Positions 35,800 to 44,385 of a stretch of DNA of 64,000 bases are shown here, one piece after another. Under the pieces are notes generated by a model, which searched no databases, was not told where the DNA came from, and saw only the letters and a list, made by a program, of their open reading frames with translations. How positions within the stretch are numbered: the stretch's first letter is position 1; each line of letters opens with the position of its first letter. Origin of the DNA: Corynebacterium sp. NML98-0116 (GTDB taxonomy: Bacteria > Actinomycetota > Actinomycetes > Mycobacteriales > Mycobacteriaceae). Position numbers and translations under genes: made by a program. The stretch is from the NCBI RefSeq assembly GCF_001767255.1, contig NZ_CP017639.1, positions 1,510,875-1,574,874 of the forward strand, in the 5' to 3' direction.

Positions 35800-36600
35800 A
35801 TGCCTTGCCCGAAGATCATCGCCCTCGACATGGACGGCACCCTGCTCAACGAACACGGGCGCATTCCCGACGCCTTCTGGGAGCTCCTTCGCCTTGCCGA
35901 CGACCGCGAAGTCCTGGTCACGCCGGCATCGGGACGCCAGCTCGCGACGCTTCGTGATATGTTCACCACTCATCAGCCTCACACGTTCATCGCGGAGAAC
36001 GGTTCCGTCGTCTTCCACGACGGCCGCATAATCGACGTGACTGCCATGCCGGAGCAGCCAGTACGCGAGTTTCTACGCGCGTTTGAAACAGCGCCGTTTT
36101 CAGCGTCGGCGGTGCTGTGCACCCCCGAGCAGTCCTACTCGCTGCGCGGTGCATCCAAGGAAGTCGAGCAGGAGATTGCAAAGTACTATCACGCCAACAC
36201 AAACGTGGATTCGCTTGTCGACGTCCCCTTCGAACAACCCGTGAAAGTCGCGCTCTACGTGGACGGTGATGCAGAGCGTGACGCGCTGGCGTGGGTGCAG
36301 GCGCACGCGCCTGGACTACACCACGTAGTTAGTGGCCAGCACTGGATCGACATCATGAGCCCAGAGGCAGACAAGGGCAAGGCGCTGCTGGCGATCGCGG
36401 ACGCCTTGGGCGTGCCTCAGGAAGCAACTGCCGCGATCGGTGATTTCCTGAACGATTACACGATGCTCCAGGCGGCTGGAACAGCGGTTGCGATGGGCAA
36501 CGCCCACCCGGATCTTAAGACGGTGGCGGACGAGGTCATCGGAACTAACGCTGAGCATGCAGCAGTGCATCGACTTGCTGCATGGCTCAGTGAGCAATAG
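35800..36600 (+). CDS. HAD-superfamily phosphatase, Cof type
   Basis: Cytosolic phosphatase of 266 residues, of the HAD subfamily IIB group that hydrolyses small phosphorylated metabolites such as sugar phosphates. Motif I is DMDGTLL near the N-terminus, motif II lies in TPASGRQ, the lysine of motif III in DKGKALLAIADAL and motif IV in GDFLNDYTML. The ATG at 35800 is set by GGAGGAAA about 9 bases upstream; longer upstream reading would enter non-conserved sequence. Substrate not predictable. Confidence 0.9.
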   Translation: MPCPKIIALDMDGTLLNEHGRIPDAFWELLRLADDREVLVTPASGRQLATLRDMFTTHQPHTFIAENGSVVFHDGRIIDVTAMPEQPVREFLRAFETAPFSASAVLCTPEQSYSLRGASKEVEQEIAKYYHANTNVDSLVDVPFEQPVKVALYVDGDAERDALAWVQAHAPGLHHVVSGQHWIDIMSPEADKGKALLAIADALGVPQEATAAIGDFLNDYTMLQAAGTAVAMGNAHPDLKTVADEVIGTNAEHAAVHRLAAWLSEQ

Positions 36601-36603
36601 CGC

Positions 36604-36780
36604 TTACTTTGCGGACTTGCGCTCCGCAATAGCTCGCTCAAGCTCAGCTTGGCGCTCTTCGAACTCCTGGACTTTCGCCTTCATCTGCGCCATGAGTTCT
36701 TCGTGGTGCTTACGGCCGAGCTCGAGGCGTTCCTCAAGCTCGGCCAGTTCCTTCGCGCGTTGTGATTCATCTAGGGTCAT
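36604..36780 (-). CDS. Small coiled-coil protein
   Basis: A 58-residue ORF missing from longer-ORF views, filling the gap between the HAD gene and the glutamate-synthase-like gene. It reads MTLDESQRAKELAELEERLE at the N-terminus and continues with heptad-like Leu, Ala, Met and Glu spacing to an IAERKSAK end, so it should be one long charged helix forming a coiled coil. The codon pattern looks genuine and no other gene occupies the space. No SD at good spacing is seen: AGGGG lies 1-2 bases before the ATG. Function unknown; it converges on the HAD gene with a 3-base gap. Confidence 0.7.
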   Translation of the reverse strand: MTLDESQRAKELAELEERLELGRKHHEELMAQMKAKVQEFEERQAELERAIAERKSAK

Positions 36781-36819
36781 GCCCCTATTGTGGCAAATTT
36801 TCCACGCCGAAGCGAAGCG

Positions 36820-38358
36820 CTACTTCCCTTTCGCTAGAAACGACTCCGCGTTCGCAGATTCCCAGTCCTCGCGCCAGTTCTCCGGGACGTCGCCGTCGAC
36901 AAGCTGACCGTCGCGAAGCCACTCGTAGCGCTCGCGGTACGTCTGGGGTTTCCCGTAGTCGTCGTTGCAGCGAATCATCTCGGGGCGCAGGTCCTTCGGA
37001 TCTTGCACTCCCATCGCGGCCATGAGGCGCAGCGCTGACGAAACGGTGGCCTTCTGGTACCGCATCACGCGCATTGATTTGTCCTCGACATCCAGGCCAC
37101 GCTCACGCCACGGGTCTTGCGTCGCGACACCAGCCGGGCACGTACCGAGGTGGCACTCCATTGCCTGCACGCAGCCGACGGCCATCATCATCGCGCGGGC
37201 GCTCAGCAGGAAGTCCGCGCCCTGCACCATGCGACGCACCAAGTCGTTGCCGGCGGCGATTTTGCCGGCAGCACCGATCTTGATCTTGTCGCGAAGGCCG
37301 CAGCCCACCAACGCATTGTTCACGAACGTCAGGCCCTCTGTGAGTGGCAGGCCCACGTGGTCCTCAAACTCCTTCGGCGCCGAGCCAGTACCGCCCTCGG
37401 AACCGTCGACCACGATGAAGTCAGGCAGAATGCCAGTCTCGAGCATGGCCTTGCACACCGAGAGGAATTCCCGACGAGAGCCTATGCACAGTTTGAATCC
37501 AACCGGCTTCCCCCCGGAGAGGGTACGCATCTGGTCGATGAAGTGCAGGAGGCCGATTGGGGTATCAAATTCAGAGTGCGCACCTGGGGACGTGAACGCC
37601 TTCCCTTCCTCGATCCCGCGAATTTCAGCAACTTCCTTCGTCGCCTTCGCGGCTGGCAGCTCACCGCCCAAACCAGGCTTCGCTCCCTGTGAGAGCTTGA
37701 GCAGCGTCATCTTCACCTGTGGCCGCTTTGCCTTCTCTGCGAAGGTATCTGCATCAAATCCCCCCATCGGGGTGCGTGCGCCGAAGTACCCGGTGCCGAT
37801 TTCCCACACCAGGTCACCGCCGTACTTTTCGTGGTGCGGGGACAGACCGCCTTCACCGGTGTCCTGGTAGAACCCGCCCAACTTGGCTCCCTTGTTCATC
37901 GCTTCGACGGCGCGCCCAGACAACGAGCCGAAGCTCATAGCGGAGATGTTCAGCAATGCTGCACTGTACGGCTGGGAGCACTGCGGGCCTCCAATCAGCA
38001 CGCGCGGCGGCTCCGCAGGCATATCTACGGGGCGCATCGAATGCACCAGGGAGCGGTGTCCCTGCTCGTAGACGTTTTCTTGCGTACCGAACGCAGTGGT
38101 CGAAGTCTGCCCTTTCGCGCGCGAGTAGATGAGACTACGAGTGCGGCGGTCGAATGGGCGGCCGTCCCAGTCACGCTCAATAAAGTACTGCTGAAGCTCC
38201 GGACGAATCTTCTCGAGTGCCCACCGCGCACGCCCCAAGACTGGGTAAATTCTTCGAATGGAGTGTTTCTTCTGAGTCAGATCCACAGCTGCAACAGTTC
38301 CTACCCCCAACGCTGCCGCGATCGACGCTGTTGCTGCCCAGTTGCGCTTGCCTGCCAT
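36820..38358 (-). CDS. Glutamate synthase-like FMN/iron-sulfur protein
   Basis: Stand-alone relative of the glutamate synthase central and FMN domains, 512 residues, without the N-terminal glutaminase or the C-terminal beta-helix; the electron donor and true substrate of such proteins are unknown. An N-terminal hydrophobic helix (about residues 6-24) may anchor it. FMN and oxoglutarate contacts are seen in SAMSFGSLSGRAVEAMNKGA, DGSEGGTGSAP and a GAAGKIAAG loop. Three Cys in CVQAMECHLGTCPAG match the 3Fe-4S cluster of GltB. The ATG at 38358 has TAAGGAG 6-7 bases upstream; a longer frame has no such site. Confidence 0.87.
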   Translation of the reverse strand: MAGKRNWAATASIAAALGVGTVAAVDLTQKKHSIRRIYPVLGRARWALEKIRPELQQYFIERDWDGRPFDRRTRSLIYSRAKGQTSTTAFGTQENVYEQGHRSLVHSMRPVDMPAEPPRVLIGGPQCSQPYSAALLNISAMSFGSLSGRAVEAMNKGAKLGGFYQDTGEGGLSPHHEKYGGDLVWEIGTGYFGARTPMGGFDADTFAEKAKRPQVKMTLLKLSQGAKPGLGGELPAAKATKEVAEIRGIEEGKAFTSPGAHSEFDTPIGLLHFIDQMRTLSGGKPVGFKLCIGSRREFLSVCKAMLETGILPDFIVVDGSEGGTGSAPKEFEDHVGLPLTEGLTFVNNALVGCGLRDKIKIGAAGKIAAGNDLVRRMVQGADFLLSARAMMMAVGCVQAMECHLGTCPAGVATQDPWRERGLDVEDKSMRVMRYQKATVSSALRLMAAMGVQDPKDLRPEMIRCNDDYGKPQTYRERYEWLRDGQLVDGDVPENWREDWESANAESFLAKGK

Positions 38359-38506
38359 GATGCTCCTTAGACTAAGTGGCGTGTAGAAAAGCGTTCCTGT
38401 TTTCACCGTACGCAAAAAAATAACAAAACAAACTCCAGCCACACTTCATGTGGTGTTTCCCCCTTTCGTTCAACCACCATTGGGGAACTCTCGTTAGGGT
38501 GGGGCC

Positions 38507-39085
38507 ATGATTGACTTTTCCCGCCCCGCAAACATCGTCGCGCCGAAACTACTCGGGTGCACACTCACTCATGGCGGGGTCAGCATCGTATTGACCGAGG
38601 TCGAGGCATACCTCGGCGAGGAAGACGCCGCCGCGCACACCTATCGCGGCAAAACGGCACGAAACGCTGCGATGTTCGGCCCTCCAGGACACTTCTACGT
38701 CTACCTTTCGTACGGCATTCACCACAACGTCAACATTGTGTGCGCACCGGAGGGCATCGGCCAGGGATGCCTACTGCGTGGAGGCAGGGTCATCGAAGGC
38801 CACGACATCGCCTATCGACGCCGCCAAAAACCCGACCGCCTTCCCATCGAAGAAGACAACCTGGCGCGTGGCCCCGGAAACCTGGGCGAAGCGTTGGGGT
38901 TTGAACTCACCGATAACCATAAATCCGTCTCTTTGACCGCACCTACCGCTCCCCCGGAGTGGGTTTGTGGCCCCCGTATTGGCATCTCGAAGAATGCTGA
39001 TGCCCCCTGGCGATTCTGGATCCCCGGAGACAAAACTGTTTCCACGCCTCGCGGTTATAAAACGAGCAATAAATACAAGGCATAA
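38507..39085 (+). CDS. mpg: DNA-3-methyladenine glycosylase (AAG/Mpg family)
   Basis: Base-excision repair enzyme of 192 residues that removes alkylated purines such as 3-methyladenine and hypoxanthine. Family motifs: LTEVEAYLGEEDAAAH with the catalytic Glu, RNAAMFGPPGHFYVYLSYG with the intercalating Tyr, LARGPGNL and GPRIGIS. TAGGGT (38495-38500) lies 6 bases before the ATG, so the mRNA is probably leaderless. It is divergent from the glutamate-synthase-like gene. A second, unrelated 3-methyladenine glycosylase (tag) is at 63317. Confidence 0.94.
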   Translation: MIDFSRPANIVAPKLLGCTLTHGGVSIVLTEVEAYLGEEDAAAHTYRGKTARNAAMFGPPGHFYVYLSYGIHHNVNIVCAPEGIGQGCLLRGGRVIEGHDIAYRRRQKPDRLPIEEDNLARGPGNLGEALGFELTDNHKSVSLTAPTAPPEWVCGPRIGISKNADAPWRFWIPGDKTVSTPRGYKTSNKYKA

Positions 39086-39110
39086 ATCCTAAACTTTTGG
39101 GCGATTTTCT

Positions 39111-39129
39111 TTAGGTAAGCCTTGCCTTA
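39111..39129 (+). promoter_or_regulatory. DtxR-like iron box upstream of hmuO
   Basis: Matches the 19-base consensus TWAGGTTAGSCTAACCTWA at 16 positions. A TTACTA/TACTAT -10 region overlaps its right end (about 39127-39133), so bound repressor would block transcription. Confidence 0.7.
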
Positions 39130-39187
39130 CTATTGGTGGGTCAGCTTGGAGCGCTCGCTCCCCACCTACACACGATCGGAGTCACCG

Positions 39188-39841
39188 ATGACCCTCATCG
39201 CCCCTGCGCAGATGCCACTTTCCGTCGCCCTGAAGGAGCAGACCACAGCCGCACACGCAAGTGCCGAGACCTCCCGCTTCATGTCTCACCTCAGCGGAGG
39301 CCAGCTCAACGCAACAGCCGTCGCCGAGCTCACCGTGCAGTACTTCCACATCTATTCCGCGCTCGAAGCCGCGGTGCGCCGCACAGCCACTCACCATGCC
39401 GTGGCCCAGATCGCCGACCCGAGACTTGAGCGGGTGGACGCAATCTCCGCCGACCTCACAGCGCTACTCGGCGCGGATTGACAAGATCACCATCACCCAC
39501 TCGAGGCAACGTCGCGCTACGTGGCCGAGCTCAACGCACTCACCCCCAACAACGGCCCCGAGGTGATAGCACACCACTACGTTCGCTACCTCGGCGACAT
39601 CGCTGGCGGTCAGGCGCTTGCCCGGGTATTTCGCAGCGAATACAACCTCGGCGATAACGCCCTCAACTTCTATAACTTTTCCGCGATTGGGAAAATCCCG
39701 CCATATCGTGCGCAATACAAAGCATCCCTGGACGCCATGCAACTGAGCGACGACGAACGCGCCCAACTCATCGAGACAGCAAAGCACGTCTTCACACTGA
39801 ATGAAGCCGTGTTCCAGGAGCTTACATCACGACTCGACTAG
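39188..39841 (+). pseudogene. hmuO: Haem oxygenase HmuO interrupted by an in-frame TGA
   Basis: Haem oxygenase opens haem to biliverdin, CO and iron. One frame from the ATG at 39188 (GGAG upstream) to the TAG at 39841 encodes a 217-residue product of normal family length, with the proximal His in KEQTTAAHASAE and the distal helix HHYVRYLGDIAGGQ. It is broken only by TGA at 39479-39481. From memory of C. diphtheriae HmuO (SEWRS region), the stop sits at a Trp position, so TGG to TGA is the simplest event. The halves alone separate the haem-binding helices, so the protein should be inactive. A DtxR-like box lies upstream. UGA-C is a somewhat leaky stop context, so low readthrough is conceivable. 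Confidence 0.85.
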
Positions 39842-40264
39842 CCCTCGACGCTTGGCGTCACTGCTGTCGAGATACGCAAACACACCCCACACGGCACTTG
39901 CCGCCACAAAGGCGGCAAGCACGCCCCCGGTAAGGGTGTAGCGCTCAGGCACGGCGAACAACACCACCAGCGAGACTGCAACCACCCCAGCCCACACCAC
40001 ACCAACGAGAAACCCGGAGCGACGACCTCCGCGCGGTGATGCCTGGTAACGACGTCGCGACGGCAGCGCAGCCAGCGCAAAAACTAGTGCAACCAACCCC
40101 AAGCAGGCCAAGGAGCTTACCCACAGATTTCCGGCGCTCACACCAAAGACCACTACGCCAGCAATTACAGCCGACAGTGCACGCTCCCACGGCGCGAACC
40201 GCCCTTGAGACACCTCTGAGACGACTGGAATGAGCTCGGTTACAGGCTCCTGGTCCACTACCAC
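39827..40264 (-). CDS. Unknown four-helix membrane protein with an iron box
   Basis: Small integral membrane protein of 145 residues that I do not recognise. A polar N-terminus of about 28 residues is followed by four hydrophobic helices (about 30-50, 53-70, 87-105, 111-131), with a basic loop (PSRRRYQASPRGGRRS) in the middle and a charged C-terminus. The GTG start has AAGGG 7 bases upstream. It overlaps the 3' end of hmuO by 15 bases on the opposite strand and is divergent from htaA. A DtxR-like box at 40280-40298 reads toward it, so it is probably iron-regulated. A role in iron or haem handling is inference only. Confidence 0.75.
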   Translation of the reverse strand: MVVDQEPVTELIPVVSEVSQGRFAPWERALSAVIAGVVVFGVSAGNLWVSSLACLGLVALVFALAALPSRRRYQASPRGGRRSGFLVGVVWAGVVAVSLVVLFAVPERYTLTGGVLAAFVAASAVWGVFAYLDSSDAKRRGLVES

Positions 40265-40279
40265 AACAACACCCTTTCA

Positions 40280-40298
40280 TAAGGCTATGCTCACCTAA
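40280..40298 (-). promoter_or_regulatory. DtxR-like box facing the unknown membrane gene
   Basis: On the minus strand it matches TWAGGTTAGSCTAACCTWA at 16 of 19 positions, 16 bases upstream of the GTG at 40264. Confidence 0.65.
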
Positions 40299-40304
40299 CT
40301 TTAA

Positions 40305-40323
40305 TTAGGTAAGCTTACCCTCA
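40305..40323 (+). promoter_or_regulatory. DtxR-like box upstream of htaA
   Basis: Matches the DtxR consensus at 15 of 19 positions, 35 bases before the htaA ATG. With the box at 40280-40298 it forms a back-to-back pair sharing an ACCTAA/TTAGGT inverted repeat (about 40293-40310). Confidence 0.65.
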
Positions 40324-40358
40324 TTTATCCCGACGACGAAGAGTATTTTCCAAGAACT

Positions 40359-42263
40359 ATGTCTATCCGCTACGTATGCGCGTTGGCCACTTCTGCCAGC
40401 ATGCTTGGCTTTGCAGCAACAGCGTTCAGCCCGCTCCTCATTACCCCTCCCCCTGCTCCGGCACAGGAACAAACCGCGTCACACCGCACTGTATCCACGG
40501 GAACAATGGATTGGGGTGTGCGAGAATCGTTCCGTAAGTACATCGAAACCGGCGTCGCCAAGGGGTCCATCTCCACAGATGAAGGGGCAACTCGCTCAGG
40601 GACGGCATTCCAATTCCCAGCCGAATCCTCCGCGATTACTGGCCCATCCTCCGGACAATTCAACTTCACCGGCTCAGTCCACTTCAGTGGCCACGATGGC
40701 TCTCTCGAGCTGACGCTCAGCAACCCGATCTTGGTGGTCAACGGCACTAACGCAGAACTCCGGGTGGACTACAGCACACGGAAGTATGTCGGCGCAGGAG
40801 CTGTGGGCCCTGTCGAAGAAGGACAAAAAGAAGTACTGGCCACCATCACCCTTGACGCCGCACCGGACTTCACCGCAAGCCAAGTGACAATAAGCGGCCA
40901 CACCTCACTTACCGCTTCTGGGGAAACTATCTTCGCCGGATTCTACGAAGCAGGCGAGCCCCTCGACCCGATCAGTATCGATCTCTCACTCACGGAGGCT
41001 TCGGGTGCCGGACCAGTCCCGGACTTCACACTCGGGTCCCCATCAGGAGACAATAGCAACGCAGCTGCTCAGGGGCACAGTGGCGCCACACGTTCAAAGG
41101 CGACAAGCGGACCGGCTTTCTGGCTCGGACAGGTAAACGACACGCTCATCGAGGTCAACGGGCTGTTTACCAACGCCGACAAGGTCTTGCGAAGCGCAAC
41201 GTCGTTACACGAGCGCGCTACATCGTCGCAACAGTCAGCCCGTCCCAACCGCTCTTCGACGGCGCCGGGGACGACTGCTTCGGCTGCCAACACGGCCCCG
41301 GCGCGCAACCAAGCATCAGCGCCGACTTCCCCATCGAGCAACGCATCGGCCCACAGCAATCGCGATGCCTCAGCCACAGCACCGTCAGGCGGTAATGCAT
41401 CTTCAAATACCGTCTGTGATGCTGGCACCTCACACGGAGTCACCTCTGCTGAGGCACAGTGGGGAATCCGGCAGTCGTTCCGTACATACATCCGTGGCAA
41501 TATCGCGAAAGGAAAGTGGGAGCTCCAAGGCGTTGGAGACAGCGGTAACACCTTTACTTTCAACGGCAATTCGGGAGCAGTTGATTCTGCGACGCGGTCG
41601 GGGTCCATCCTCTACCCCGGTTCGATCCGTTTTACCGGGCACGGGGGCGTATTGGACACTCGTTTTTCCAACATGGAAATCCAGTTCTCCGGCAATACCG
41701 GCCAGCTGATCCTCAACGCGACGTCGAACACCATGGAAGGCGACCCCCGCGACTACGGGCGCATCGCCATCGCAGACCTCACTTTCACGAACCTCGATGT
41801 GAGCGACTCTGCGGTAACCGGTACAGCAGAAGCAACGCTTACGAGCACAGGTTCGGAAGCGTTTGGGCAGTTCTACCCTCCTGGCGATCCGCTCGACACA
41901 ATTCACTTCACCGCTCAACTCGGCGGATCGGCTAACTGCGCCGAAGGCCAGGGCTCCGTCGGAGGGGCGTCCTCTCCATCCAACAATGCGGCGGGGGCCG
42001 ACGCTCGAGCGAAACTTCGGAAGTCTACAACATCCTCGTCTACGCCTTCCCGCGGAAGCGTTCTCGACGAGCATTTGGGGGACGCAACTGTTTCGTCCTC
42101 TGATCAGCCAGAAGGCGGAAAGTTCCAGATTAAAAACACCGCGCCCAATTCGCGTACAGGGGCGGATGGTTGGGATGACGCGACCGTCGCGACGCTCTTG
42201 GTGCTCATTGCCTCGCTGCTTGGCGCAGGCGGTGCGCTCATCAGATTCGCGGTCATCGGATAG
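40359..42263 (+). CDS. htaA: Surface haem-binding protein HtaA
   Basis: Haem receptor of 634 residues on the outer face of the envelope. After a signal peptide (to about residue 36) come two HtaA conserved regions, about 47-215 and 362-530, each with the haem-ligand Tyr and its partner His: Tyr61 and His112 in the first, Tyr377 and His428 in the second. A long Ser/Ala/Thr/Pro-rich spacer separates them. A C-terminal helix (about 608-630) anchors it. In C. diphtheriae HtaA takes haem from haemoglobin and passes it to HmuT. First gene of the htaA-hmuTUV operon, behind a DtxR-like box. Confidence 0.93.
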   Translation: MSIRYVCALATSASMLGFAATAFSPLLITPPPAPAQEQTASHRTVSTGTMDWGVRESFRKYIETGVAKGSISTDEGATRSGTAFQFPAESSAITGPSSGQFNFTGSVHFSGHDGSLELTLSNPILVVNGTNAELRVDYSTRKYVGAGAVGPVEEGQKEVLATITLDAAPDFTASQVTISGHTSLTASGETIFAGFYEAGEPLDPISIDLSLTEASGAGPVPDFTLGSPSGDNSNAAAQGHSGATRSKATSGPAFWLGQVNDTLIEVNGLFTNADKVLRSATSLHERATSSQQSARPNRSSTAPGTTASAANTAPARNQASAPTSPSSNASAHSNRDASATAPSGGNASSNTVCDAGTSHGVTSAEAQWGIRQSFRTYIRGNIAKGKWELQGVGDSGNTFTFNGNSGAVDSATRSGSILYPGSIRFTGHGGVLDTRFSNMEIQFSGNTGQLILNATSNTMEGDPRDYGRIAIADLTFTNLDVSDSAVTGTAEATLTSTGSEAFGQFYPPGDPLDTIHFTAQLGGSANCAEGQGSVGGASSPSNNAAGADARAKLRKSTTSSSTPSRGSVLDEHLGDATVSSSDQPEGGKFQIKNTAPNSRTGADGWDDATVATLLVLIASLLGAGGALIRFAVIG

Positions 42264-42277
42264 GGAGATGTGACACT

Positions 42278-43345
42278 ATGAAAATGCTGCAAACCACTCT
42301 TTCCTTGGTTACCGCGACTGCGATAACGCTGAGCCTCGGCGGGTGTGCGGAGTGGGACAACCCAACACAACACACCACCAACGAGCTCGCGGAGTCGCTG
42401 CAGACAAACGGGGACCCACACCAGGCGCAAGGGGTTTCGATGGTCTCTGAGATCTCCGAGGTCGAGCCAATCGATACGCCACGGGAACAAGCTCTGCCCG
42501 TCGAAGTGACCGATGCGGACGGTTACGACGTCACCATTACTGATACCTCCCGCATCCTTGCACTGGACCTATACGGCACATTCACCAAGACGCTTCGTGG
42601 TGTCGGCATGGCAGACAACATCGTCGGGCGGACCGTAAGTTCCTCGGAGCCGTCGCTTGCGCATCTGCCCGTAGTCACGGAAAACGGGCATTCGCTCAAC
42701 GTCGAGGCCATTCTGAATCTTCGTCCCACCTTGGTGCTTGTCGACCGCTCAGTAGGACCAGTTGAGGCGATCGACCAGCTACGGGCAGCCGGTATCACCA
42801 CTGTGATGCTGGAGCCGACGCGTTCGCTGGCCTCGATCGCGGAGGACATCACTAATGTGGCAACCCTCGTCGGTGAGCCTGAGGCAGGCCGCCTCCTCGC
42901 CGAACGCAGCGAGAAAGAAGTCCAGCAAGCGCTCGACGCAATCGCTGCGGTGGCACCTGAAGAACCACTGCGAATGTCGTTTTTGTATGCTCGCGGCACC
43001 GGTGGCGTCTTCTATCTACTCGGGCGTGAAGAAGGAACTGAAGAACTCATCACTGCTCTAGGTGGCAGGGACGTCAATTCCGAGCACGGCATCGGTCAGC
43101 CTTCGCCTGCAAGCCCTGAGGCGCTCGCCGAGGTAAACCCCGAAGTGTTCGTCATGATGAACGGTGGGCTCCAGTCCACAGGCGATATTGAAGGCCTCCT
43201 CCAACGTCCCGGCGTCGCACAAACCACCGCGGGGCAGCACCGGCGAGTCCTGGCGCTTCCCGACGGTGACTCACTTGCGTTCGGACCTCAAACTGGCGAA
43301 CTGCTGCTGCGCGCGGCGCACGCTCTCTACGGAGAGCAGCTATGA
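42278..43345 (+). CDS. hmuT: Haem-binding lipoprotein HmuT
   Basis: Substrate-binding subunit of the haem importer, 355 residues. The signal peptide ends in LGGC (Cys23). It has the two-lobe FecB/BtuF fold. The residues reported as haem contacts in C. diphtheriae HmuT (His136, Tyr235, Arg237) appear here as His138 (ENGHSLNVE), Tyr237 and Arg239 (FLYARGTGG). It starts 14 bases after htaA and overlaps hmuU by 4 bases (ATGA), so translation is coupled. Confidence 0.93.
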   Translation: MKMLQTTLSLVTATAITLSLGGCAEWDNPTQHTTNELAESLQTNGDPHQAQGVSMVSEISEVEPIDTPREQALPVEVTDADGYDVTITDTSRILALDLYGTFTKTLRGVGMADNIVGRTVSSSEPSLAHLPVVTENGHSLNVEAILNLRPTLVLVDRSVGPVEAIDQLRAAGITTVMLEPTRSLASIAEDITNVATLVGEPEAGRLLAERSEKEVQQALDAIAAVAPEEPLRMSFLYARGTGGVFYLLGREEGTEELITALGGRDVNSEHGIGQPSPASPEALAEVNPEVFVMMNGGLQSTGDIEGLLQRPGVAQTTAGQHRRVLALPDGDSLAFGPQTGELLLRAAHALYGEQL

Positions 43346-44385
43346 GCGAGCACCACGGAGCAATCCATGCACGACGCATTGGAAGAATTGTGCTTTTCGC
43401 AGCCACCGCTTCCCTGCTAGTGCTCACGGCCATTGCCTCTCTCGTTGTAGGCCAGTTTGAGTTCTCCCCCGGCGAGCTCTGGCCGATCCTTACCGCAGGG
43501 CCAATGTCAGCGTCCACACTCGAAGCATCAGTATTGTGGCAAATCCGCATCCCGAGGCTCGTTCTAGGACTCTGCGTCGGCGCGGCACTGGGAACAGGCG
43601 GGGCGCTCATGCAGTCCGTATTTGCCAACCCCCTAGCAGAACCAAGCGTCGTTGGCGTCAGTACCGGGGCAGGTGTAGGCGCAGCAATCGCCACCGTATT
43701 CGGCATCACCATATTCGGAACGATGACCGTGCCGATCTTCGCGTTCGCAACGGGCATATTCGTCACCGTGGTGGTGTACCAGCTAGCGCGTTCAGGTGGC
43801 AGAGTCCGCGTCCTGAACCTGGTTCTAGTAGGCATCGCAGCGAACGCTATCTGCGGCGCATGCATTTCAGCACTCACATTCATCGCCCCCACCACGGCGC
43901 GGGAACAGATCGTTTTCTGGCAGATGGGCAGTCTCGCTGGGGCGAGTTGGGCGCAAACTGGGGTGGTAGCTGCCGTTGTCACCTTCGCATTGGCATGTGC
44001 CATGTGTTTTGTGCGCAAGCTCGACATCCTCGCTTTGGGCGACCAAGCTGCATTCCATGTAGGCATCAACGTCGCACGCCTGCGCATGTTGGCGATCGCA
44101 CTATCGACATTGCTTACAGCCGCAGCAGTCTCCTTCGCTGGGTTGATCGGGTTCGTAGGACTCGTCGTCCCACATATCGTGCGCACTGCGGTCGGCCCGT
44201 CCAATACGGTGCTTGTCCCGGCTTCTGCACTCGGTGGCGCGCTTTTGATCGGTGCTGGCGATATCCTCTCCCGCACAATCATTCCATTCGCTGACCTGCC
44301 AATCGGTATTTTCACAGCGCTGATTGGCGGGCCGACCTTCTTCTTCCTGCTGCGGCAGATGATGCGAAAGGGCCATGCACAATGA
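43342..44385 (+). CDS. hmuU: Haem ABC transporter permease HmuU
   Basis: FecCD-family permease of 347 residues with about ten membrane helices. Seen: WQIRIPRLVLGLCVGAALGTGGALMQ in the N-terminal third (the usual RLPR-type start of helix 2, shown here in part), NPLAEPSVVGVSTGAGVG and the FAGLIGFVGLVVPHIVR coupling region. It forms a dimer that moves haem from HmuT to the cytoplasm with HmuV. ATGA overlaps at both ends. Confidence 0.94.
   Translation: MSEHHGAIHARRIGRIVLFAATASLLVLTAIASLVVGQFEFSPGELWPILTAGPMSASTLEASVLWQIRIPRLVLGLCVGAALGTGGALMQSVFANPLAEPSVVGVSTGAGVGAAIATVFGITIFGTMTVPIFAFATGIFVTVVVYQLARSGGRVRVLNLVLVGIAANAICGACISALTFIAPTTAREQIVFWQMGSLAGASWAQTGVVAAVVTFALACAMCFVRKLDILALGDQAAFHVGINVARLRMLAIALSTLLTAAAVSFAGLIGFVGLVVPHIVRTAVGPSNTVLVPASALGGALLIGAGDILSRTIIPFADLPIGIFTALIGGPTFFFLLRQMMRKGHAQ

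Noticed and set aside
39479..39481. Selenocysteine at the hmuO TGA
   Set aside because: Haem oxygenases do not use selenocysteine, no stem-loop follows the codon, and the position is Trp in the family.
43152..44315. 387-codon open frame opposite hmuU
   Set aside because: Antisense to a typical FecCD permease; composition is dominated by reverse complements of hydrophobic codons.
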